From Actinomycetota bacterium (GTDB lineage Bacteria > Actinomycetota > Acidimicrobiia > Acidimicrobiales > CADCSY01), in assembly GCA_019348335.1 (NCBI GenBank), contig JAHWJR010000016.1, positions 1 to 10,904 of the forward strand: 10,904 nucleotides of DNA, written 5' to 3'. Each line of letters starts with the position of its first letter. Within the stretch, counting starts at the first letter, position 1. The translations under genes were made by a program, and so were the position numbers. Below the pieces are notes generated by a model. It saw only the letters and a list, made by a program, of their open reading frames with translations, had not been told where the DNA came from and did no database searches. Positions 6,607 through 10,904 of this stretch are shown here, piece by piece.

Positions 6607-8325
6607 TCACAACAGGCCGGTGGCCGTGAGGTAGAACACCAACAGGGCGGCGGCAGCAACCACCGAGCCGGCCGCCGCCAGGGTCAACCCCATCCGGCGC
6701 AGGGTCCATCGCTGGATCGAGATGGGTGGCCGCTCGGGAGCCAGTTGCCGGAAGCACCCGAGGAGATCACGTCCGTCGGCCCGCAGCCGGGCCCGGAGCT
6801 GGGAGGGGATGGTGACGCTGCGGCTGGCGGCCAGGGCCTCGGCGATCTCGTCGGGGTGGAACCACTGCAGGGCCCGTTCGTAGACCTGCTCGGCGCTGCT
6901 GCGCAGGGCGAGCGTCAGCATCATGTTGGTCAGGTCCACGGCCTGGCGCCACGGCGAGGGTCGCACGGTGGCGAAGGCCACGTCGATCAGGAAGACCTTC
7001 CCGTCGCGCACCAGCACGTTGGCCGGCTTCAGGTCTCGATGGGCCAGTCCGGCATCCCACATCTGGCGGACCACCCTGAGCCCGCTGTCGATCACCTCCT
7101 CGTCGACCTCGGCGTCGTCGAGCTCGACGGCGCCGGTCAGGAACTCGGTCACCAGCAGGTACTCGCGCTCGGGCGTGATCTCGGCGAAGCCGTACGACAG
7201 GGGAACGGGAAGCCCGGCGTCGGCCATGACCCGCAGGAGGTAGTCCTCGTACTCCACCAGGCGGCGGACGCTGGAGAAGGTCCCCTCGTCCTCCAGGCGG
7301 CCGTAGCGGATGGTCCGTCCCAGCTTGTACCAGCGGTCGGAGCGGAGGTGGGCGTGGGCGTACAGCTTGGCGAACACCTCCGTCGGCTCCCGGTCGACGG
7401 TTCGGCAGACTCGCAGGAGCAGGGGCGTGGACCCGGCGGAGCTCTCGAGGCGGAAGTGCCGGAGCTCGACGAGGGCGAAGCCGAACTGGGTCTGGAGGGC
7501 CTCGGCGATGGCTTCGCCCCGCCGTCCACCGACGTCGAGGTGGGCGGTGCGTCCTCGGCGGTAGGAGAGGGGGAACACGTCGTTGGGCGTGAGCAGGCGG
7601 AAGGCGACCACCGGGATGGCCATGCCGAGCACGGCGCCCACGAAGACGTCGCTGGGGTGGTCGACGCCGAGGTACAGCCGGGAGGCGGCCAGGGCGACGA
7701 TGGGCACGCCCGCCACCCACTTGGCCCGGTTCCGCCACGTCCCTCCCGGCACGAGGGTGTAGACGATGCCGACCAGGCTCAGGCCCAGCGCCACCACCGG
7801 GGCCGAAGGGTGGGCGTAGCCGTCCCAGCTCCCGAGGATCTCCACGCCCACCGGGCGGAGGCGACCGATGGCCAGGGAGCTGGCGGCCGTGACCGTGCCC
7901 ACGACGAGGATCACCCCGAGGAACACGAGGAGGTGGCGGAACCGGCGCAGCACCAGGAGCGCCAGCACCGTCACCCACCGCAGGGCCTGGGCGGTCCGCT
8001 CCGAGCCGAGGGCGTGGACGTCGTGCATCACCGCGGGGAGGGCGTCGGTGCGGAGCCGTTCGAACCAGCGCAACACGGCCAGGTCGGCGCGCAGCAGGGC
8101 GTCGGAGAGGGGCTCCGCGCCCTTGCCGAGCCACAGCAGCGTCCACACCGCCAGCACGCCGCCGGCGGCGGAGAGGTAGACCCACCCGCTGGTGTTGATG
8201 GGGCGGGGAAGGGGGGGTGGCTCTCCCGAGGGCCGGCGCCGGCGACCGGTGCGCGACACCACGGCGAAGGCGGGCAGGGCACCGGCGCCGGAGGCGCCTC
8301 CTGAAGGGCCGTCGATCGTTGCCAT
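6607..8325 (-). CDS. PAP2-like membrane domain fused to a protein-kinase-like domain
   Basis: This 572-residue fusion has three parts. Residues 1-45 are Pro/Arg-rich and probably disordered. Residues 47-245 hold about six membrane segments with a PAP2-like layout: LRP at 156-158, HPSAP at 172-176 and SRLYLGVDHPSD at 215-226. The Lys of K-x6-RP is Ser150, the PSGH histidine is Pro176, and the position of the third-motif His is Asp222, so phosphatase activity is doubtful. Residues 300-530 are a kinase domain with an ATP-binding Lys320 (VFAKLY), a candidate helix-C Glu near 358-360, hinge LVTEFLTG (391-398), catalytic loop HRDLKPANVLV (429-439) and metal-binding Asp448 in LIDVA, where DFG would be. 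One more membrane helix ends the protein (545-570). The kinase motifs look active. The start is ATG 8325; open frame upstream overlaps the divergent lipoprotein gene. It heads a minus-strand operon with the lipoprotein and a canonical PAP2 enzyme. Confidence 0.85.
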   Translation of the reverse strand: MATIDGPSGGASGAGALPAFAVVSRTGRRRRPSGEPPPLPRPINTSGWVYLSAAGGVLAVWTLLWLGKGAEPLSDALLRADLAVLRWFERLRTDALPAVMHDVHALGSERTAQALRWVTVLALLVLRRFRHLLVFLGVILVVGTVTAASSLAIGRLRPVGVEILGSWDGYAHPSAPVVALGLSLVGIVYTLVPGGTWRNRAKWVAGVPIVALAASRLYLGVDHPSDVFVGAVLGMAIPVVAFRLLTPNDVFPLSYRRGRTAHLDVGGRRGEAIAEALQTQFGFALVELRHFRLESSAGSTPLLLRVCRTVDREPTEVFAKLYAHAHLRSDRWYKLGRTIRYGRLEDEGTFSSVRRLVEYEDYLLRVMADAGLPVPLSYGFAEITPEREYLLVTEFLTGAVELDDAEVDEEVIDSGLRVVRQMWDAGLAHRDLKPANVLVRDGKVFLIDVAFATVRPSPWRQAVDLTNMMLTLALRSSAEQVYERALQWFHPDEIAEALAASRSVTIPSQLRARLRADGRDLLGCFRQLAPERPPISIQRWTLRRMGLTLAAAGSVVAAAALLVFYLTATGLL

Positions 8326-8354
8326 GGGCCGGTCCGGGGAAGAGAAGGAGCCGG

Positions 8355-8361
8355 TAGCGTA
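8355..8361. promoter_or_regulatory. Symmetric -10 element, candidate bidirectional promoter
   Basis: TAGCGTA gives TAGCGT on the plus strand and TACGCT on the minus strand, both TANNNT. It lies between the divergent PAP2-kinase fusion (start 8325) and the osmoprotectant-binding lipoprotein (start 8432). Expected leaders are about 24 bases (minus) and 65 bases (plus). The plus-strand leader contains a perfect 12-bp palindrome, CCCGGCGCCGGG, at 8363-8374, which could be an operator or a short hairpin. No clear -35 element is seen. Confidence 0.45.
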
Positions 8362-8420
8362 TCCCGGCGCCGGGCGCGCGTCAGCGCCGGCGACAAGCGG
8401 GCCTGGTCGCTGGGCCGGTG

Positions 8421-8426
8421 GGAGGT
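8421..8426 (+). promoter_or_regulatory. Ribosome binding site deciding the start of the ProX-like gene
   Basis: GGAGGT lies 5 bases before GTG 8432 and 8 bases before a second GTG at 8435. It supports starting the lipoprotein here rather than at the far upstream end of the open frame (8192), which would lie inside the divergent gene. Confidence 0.7.
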
Positions 8427-8431
8427 GCGCC

Positions 8432-9394
8432 GTGGTGGCAGGACGTGGGGGTGCCCCCCGCCGGGGCGCGGGCGTTCCTCGACTCCTCCTGCTGGTGCTG
8501 GTCGTGGTCGCCCTGGCCGCATGCCTGCCGAGCGGCCCCGAGCGGGAGCCGGCGGTGGCCGCCGATCCCCACGCGGTGACGGTCGGTTCGTTCAACTTCT
8601 CCGAGAGCACCTTGCTCGCCGAGCTCTACGCCCAGGCCCTGGAGGGCGTCGACCTCCCCGTGTCCCGGGAGTTCGGGGTCGGGCCCCGGGAGCTCATGCA
8701 ACCCGCCCTCGAGCAGGGGTTGGTCGACGTGGTGCCGGAGTACCTGGGCTCGGCCCTCGCCTACTTCGACCCCGGTGCGGCGGTGGCCAGCCTCGACGCC
8801 GGCGCCATCCACAAGCGGCTGGTCGACACCCTCGGCCGGGCCGGAGTGGAGGTGCTCACCCCGGCGCCCGCTCAGAACCAGAACGGGTTCGCGGTGACGG
8901 CGGCGACGGCCGAGCGCTACGGGCTGCGCACCATCAGCGACCTGGCTCCGGTGGCGGGTGAGCTGGCGTTCGGCGGACCGCCGGAGTGCCGCGAGCGGCG
9001 CCTGTGCCTCGCCGGGTTGGAGTCTCGCTACGAGCTCCAGTTCGCCGACTTCGTGGCGCTCGCCGACGCCGGCGGTCGTCGCACCCGGGCCGCCCTGGCC
9101 GAGGGGCAGGTCGACGTGGCCCTGTTGTTCACCACCGACGGACACCTGGCGACGGGCGAGTTCGTCCTCCTCGACGACGACCGTGCGCTGCAGCCGGCCG
9201 AGAACGTGGTCCCGGTGGTCCGCCGGGAGACCATCGAGCGCTACGGCGACCGGCTCGTCGATCGGCTCGATCAGGTGTCGGCGGCCCTCACCACCGACGA
9301 CCTGTCCCAGCTGAACCGGCGGGTCGACATCGACGGCGAGGAGCCGGGAGCCGTGGCGGCGGCGTGGTTGGCAGACGAGGGCCTCATCGGCTGA
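8432..9394 (+). CDS. Osmoprotectant (glycine betaine/choline-type) ABC substrate-binding lipoprotein, ProX/OpuAC family
   Basis: This 320-residue lipoprotein has a basic N-terminus, a leucine/valine-rich helix at about 17-30 and a classic LAA-C lipobox with Cys31. The mature part follows the OpuAC/QAT-binding pattern: VTVGSFNFSESTLLAELYAQAL (49-70, where relatives usually have GSKNFTEQ), GVDLPVSREFGVGPRELMQPALEQGLVDVVPEYLGSAL through 109, FGGPPECRERRLCLAGLE (180-197), VDVALLFTTDG (227-237) and PAENVVPVVR (255-264). Such proteins capture glycine betaine, choline or carnitine for an ABC importer. No permease or ATPase gene lies beside it, so it must serve a transporter encoded elsewhere or bind another ligand. 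A strong GGAGGT site fixes the start at GTG 8432 or 8435. It is transcribed divergently from the kinase-fusion operon. Confidence 0.88.
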   Translation: MVAGRGGAPRRGAGVPRLLLLVLVVVALAACLPSGPEREPAVAADPHAVTVGSFNFSESTLLAELYAQALEGVDLPVSREFGVGPRELMQPALEQGLVDVVPEYLGSALAYFDPGAAVASLDAGAIHKRLVDTLGRAGVEVLTPAPAQNQNGFAVTAATAERYGLRTISDLAPVAGELAFGGPPECRERRLCLAGLESRYELQFADFVALADAGGRRTRAALAEGQVDVALLFTTDGHLATGEFVLLDDDRALQPAENVVPVVRRETIERYGDRLVDRLDQVSAALTTDDLSQLNRRVDIDGEEPGAVAAAWLADEGLIG

Positions 9395-9452
9395 GTCCGC
9401 GGAGGTCCTGCTCGCCAGCATCAGCTCGTCCCGGCGTGGGTAGGCGGCGACC

Positions 9453-10412
9453 ATGAGGTACCGAAGGCTGGGCCATGCCGGTGTCGAGGTCTCTGTCGTG
9501 GGGCTGGGGTCATGGCTGACCTACGGAGGGTCGGTCGAGGAGGAGACCGCCGCCACCTGCATCCGTCGGGCGTTCGACCAGGGCGTCAACTTCTTCGACA
9601 CCGCCAACGTCTACGCCGGCGGCCGGGCCGAAGAGGTCGTGGGCCGCACCCTGGCGGACCTCCGCCGCGACGACTACGTGCTGGCCACCAAGGTGTACTT
9701 CCCGGTCGGGAACGGTCCCAACGACTCGGGACTCAGCCGCAAGCACGTCTGGGAGCAGGTCCATCACTCGCTGCGCCGCCTCGGCGTCGACTACATCGAC
9801 CTCTACCAGTGCCACCGCTACGACCCCGAGACGCCGCTCGAGGAGACGTGCCGGGTCATGGACGACCTGGTGCGGACGGGCAAGGTCCTCTACTGGGGGA
9901 CGTCGGAGTGGTCGGCCGACCAGCTCCGCTCCGCTGTGGAGCTGTGCCGCTCGCACGGCTGGTCGGCTCCGACCAGCAACCAGCCGCAGTACAGCGCCCT
10001 GCAGCGGCGCATCGAGCCCGCGGTGCTGCCCACCTCCGAGGAGCTCGGCATCGGCAACGTGGTCTGGTCCCCGCTGGCCATGGGGGTGCTGACCGGCAAG
10101 TACCGGTCGGTGGACGAGGTTCCCGAGGGCAGCCGGGCGGCGGGAGGGGGCCGGCGCTTCATGGAGCAGTGGCTGACCCAGGAGACGCTCGACGCCGTGT
10201 CCGCCAGCGGGAAGCTCGCCGCCGAGGCCGGGTGCACCCTGTCGCAGCTGGCGCTGGCGTGGTGCCTGCGCCAGCCGGCCGTCTCCAGCGTGATCGTCGG
10301 CGCCACCCGCCCTGAGCACGTCGACGACAACGTCGCCGCCGCCGACCTGGGGCTCGACGCGCAGGTCGTCGAGCGGTTCGGGGAGCTGCTGGCGCCCGTC
10401 GCCCGGCGTTGA
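9453..10412 (+). CDS. Aldo/keto reductase, Kv-beta/YghZ-like subgroup
   Basis: This 319-residue cytosolic NADP(H)-dependent oxidoreductase is expected to reduce aldehydes or ketones; the substrate is not known. The (beta/alpha)8 aldo/keto reductase tetrad is visible: Asp49 and Tyr54 in FFDTANVYAGGRAEE, Lys80 in YVLATK, and His121 in DLYQCHRYDPETPLEE. Other family marks are the N-terminal RRLGHAGVEVSVVGLGSW, the NQPQYSAL strand, WSPLAMGVLTGKY, and the cofactor-binding end VIVGATRPEHVDDNV. The N-terminus and length place it nearest the potassium-channel beta-subunit-like branch, whose bacterial members detoxify methylglyoxal and similar aldehydes; that role is inference. It starts at ATG 9453, 58 bp after the lipoprotein stop, with only a weak purine-rich site before it. 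It may be co-transcribed with the lipoprotein gene. Confidence 0.93.
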   Translation: MRYRRLGHAGVEVSVVGLGSWLTYGGSVEEETAATCIRRAFDQGVNFFDTANVYAGGRAEEVVGRTLADLRRDDYVLATKVYFPVGNGPNDSGLSRKHVWEQVHHSLRRLGVDYIDLYQCHRYDPETPLEETCRVMDDLVRTGKVLYWGTSEWSADQLRSAVELCRSHGWSAPTSNQPQYSALQRRIEPAVLPTSEELGIGNVVWSPLAMGVLTGKYRSVDEVPEGSRAAGGGRRFMEQWLTQETLDAVSASGKLAAEAGCTLSQLALAWCLRQPAVSSVIVGATRPEHVDDNVAAADLGLDAQVVERFGELLAPVARR

Positions 10413-10419
10413 CCGGTCA
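10410..10419. promoter_or_regulatory. Perfect 10-bp palindrome over the aldo/keto reductase stop
   Basis: TGACCGGTCA is an uninterrupted palindrome that includes the TGA stop (10410-10412) and is followed by CCTTTT. It has no loop, so it is a poor hairpin but a possible protein-binding dyad upstream of the small membrane-protein gene. It could also be chance in GC-rich DNA. Confidence 0.25.
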
Positions 10420-10489
10420 CCTTTTGGCAGGTTTCCCGGTCGGACAGGTGGAGACAGTTGGGCGGCGCGGGCGACCGCCCCGCACGAGC

Positions 10490-10496
10490 AAGGAGG
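10490..10496 (+). promoter_or_regulatory. Strong ribosome binding site of the small membrane-protein gene
   Basis: AAGGAGG lies 6 bases before ATG 10503. It is the best Shine-Dalgarno match in the window, and it rejects the longer open frame beginning at 10458. It suggests high expression of the small protein. Confidence 0.85.
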
Positions 10497-10502
10497 TTCG
10501 AC

Positions 10503-10778
10503 ATGGGCATCATCGGCTGGATCGTGCTGGGGCTGATCGCCGGGCTCATCGCCAAGGTCATCATGCCGGGCGACGACCCCGGAGGGATCATCATCACCGC
10601 GGTGATCGGGATCGTCGGCGCCCTGCTCGGGGGCTTCCTGGCCTCGGCGTTGTTCGACATCAGCGTGAACGAGGAGTTCTTCGACCTGGCCACGTGGGTG
10701 GCAGCCATCGTGGGCGCCCTCATCCTGCTGGCCCTCTACCGGGTGTTCGCCGGAGGGCGGACGACGGCACGGCGTTGA
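10503..10778 (+). CDS. Small membrane protein, GlsB/YeaQ/YmgE (transglycosylase-associated) family
   Basis: This 91-residue protein has three hydrophobic helices (about 2-18, 26-46 and 59-79) and the glycine-rich pattern of the GlsB/YeaQ/YmgE family. It begins GIIGWIVLGLIAGLIAK, has PGDDPGG in the first loop (about 20-26), then IIITAVIGIVGALLGGFLA. It ends with a short basic tail, GGRTTARR. Family members are small inner-membrane proteins, often stress-induced; the old name "transglycosylase-associated" does not reflect a proven activity. Length is typical. A strong AAGGAGG site sets the start. It stands alone, with 90 bp before it and a hairpin after it. A TTGGCA hexamer at 10425-10430 resembles a -35 box, but no -10 fits it at normal spacing, so its promoter stays undefined. 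Confidence 0.9.
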   Translation: MGIIGWIVLGLIAGLIAKVIMPGDDPGGIIITAVIGIVGALLGGFLASALFDISVNEEFFDLATWVAAIVGALILLALYRVFAGGRTTARR

Positions 10779-10792
10779 TCGGCCTCGCCCCC

Positions 10793-10816
10793 GGCCGGAC
10801 GGCGTAGCGTCCGGCC
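10793..10816 (+). terminator. Hairpin after the small membrane-protein gene
   Basis: Arms 10793-10801 and 10808-10816 pair perfectly over 9 bp around the loop GCGTAG. It lies 14 bp after the upstream stop and ends directly at the ATG of the next gene, so it fits a factor-independent terminator without a T-tract. The same DNA holds the candidate -10 of the dehydrogenase gene, so the two functions would overlap. Confidence 0.55.
10805..10810 (+). promoter_or_regulatory. Candidate -10 box for a leaderless dehydrogenase transcript
   Basis: TAGCGT matches TANNNT and sits 6 bases before ATG 10817, the spacing expected if transcription starts at the first base of the start codon. No Shine-Dalgarno sequence precedes this ATG. 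Leaderless genes are common in actinobacteria. The same hexamer occurs at 8355-8360. Confidence 0.5.
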
Positions 10817-10904
10817 ATGGCGGTGGCGCTCATCACCGGGTGCAGCAGCGGCTTCGGGCTGCTCACCGCCCTGCACTTCGCCAGGGCGGGGCACACGGTG
10901 GTGG
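10817..10904 (+). CDS. Short-chain dehydrogenase/reductase, N-terminus only
   Basis: Only 29 codons are inside the window. The translation begins MAVALITGCSSGFG, giving the Rossmann cofactor motif TGxxxGxG at residues 7-14 (Thr7, Gly8, Gly12, Gly14), then LLTALHFARAGHTVV. This is the classical SDR start that binds NAD(P)H. Substrate and full length cannot be told because the gene runs off the end. The start is placed at ATG 10817 by the short lead to the Rossmann strand and by the TAGCGT box 6 bases upstream. Confidence 0.82.
   Translation, partial: MAVALITGCSSGFGLLTALHFARAGHTVV

Noticed and set aside
6205..8304. Long plus-strand open frame of about 700 codons opposite the kinase fusion and lipoprotein
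   Set aside because: Its translation is a His/Gly/Gln-rich low-complexity chain with no domain, whereas the minus strand encodes PAP2, kinase and lipoprotein motifs in order. It is a typical high-GC antisense shadow.
8326..8610. 95-residue upstream extension of the kinase fusion
   Set aside because: The extension is Ala/Arg/Thr/Pro-rich, lies antisense to the start of the ProX-like lipoprotein, and has no family similarity; ATG 8325 is simpler.
10425..10453. Possible sigma-factor promoter (TTGGCA or GTTT box) before the small membrane-protein gene
   Set aside because: A -35-like TTGGCA and a GTTT are present, but no matching -10 lies at a normal spacing for either the housekeeping or SigB-type consensus.

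Overview
The window is very GC-rich (roughly three quarters G+C by eye). It is densely packed, with GTG starts, 4-bp ATGA/GTGA overlaps and almost no spacer DNA. This suggests a high-GC actinomycete, perhaps a deep lineage such as Acidimicrobiia; that placement is inference from composition and gene style, since no marker gene is present. No RNA gene, CRISPR array, insertion sequence or other mobile element was seen, and no gene-free stretch exceeds about 110 bases.

Region 1 (1-2705, + strand): the last codons of an unknown gene, a small hairpin, then a compact modA-modB-modC operon for ATP-driven molybdate (or tungstate) uptake: binding lipoprotein, permease, and ATPase with a C-terminal TOBE-like domain. 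A long near-perfect inverted repeat at 2730-2780 lies between modC and the converging gene and probably terminates transcription from both sides.

Region 2 (2791-8325): a membrane-lipid or cell-envelope block. A minus-strand pair (PAP2 phosphatase, then a cytosolic serine hydrolase of the beta-lactamase family) diverges from a plus-strand YbhN/LPG-synthase-TM-like membrane protein. That gene runs 71 bp into the end of a second minus-strand operon: a PAP2-like membrane domain fused to an intact protein-kinase-like domain, a lipoprotein with four further cysteines, and a second canonical PAP2 phosphatase. Together there are three PAP2-fold proteins, one polytopic YbhN-like protein, one kinase domain and one lipoprotein within 5.5 kb. 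The fusion has lost the key PAP2 catalytic residues but keeps the kinase ones, which makes it the most unusual gene here. A working guess is a system that dephosphorylates, senses or moves a polyprenyl or phospholipid substrate.

Region 3 (8432-10904, + strand): an orphan osmoprotectant-type (ProX/OpuAC) binding lipoprotein, an aldo/keto reductase, a small GlsB/YeaQ/YmgE-family membrane protein, and the first 29 codons of a short-chain dehydrogenase that looks leaderless.

Both divergent intergenic regions (4230-4314 and 8326-8431) carry a TANNNTA heptamer that reads as a -10 box on either strand, suggesting shared bidirectional promoters that link the two halves of Region 2 to their neighbours.
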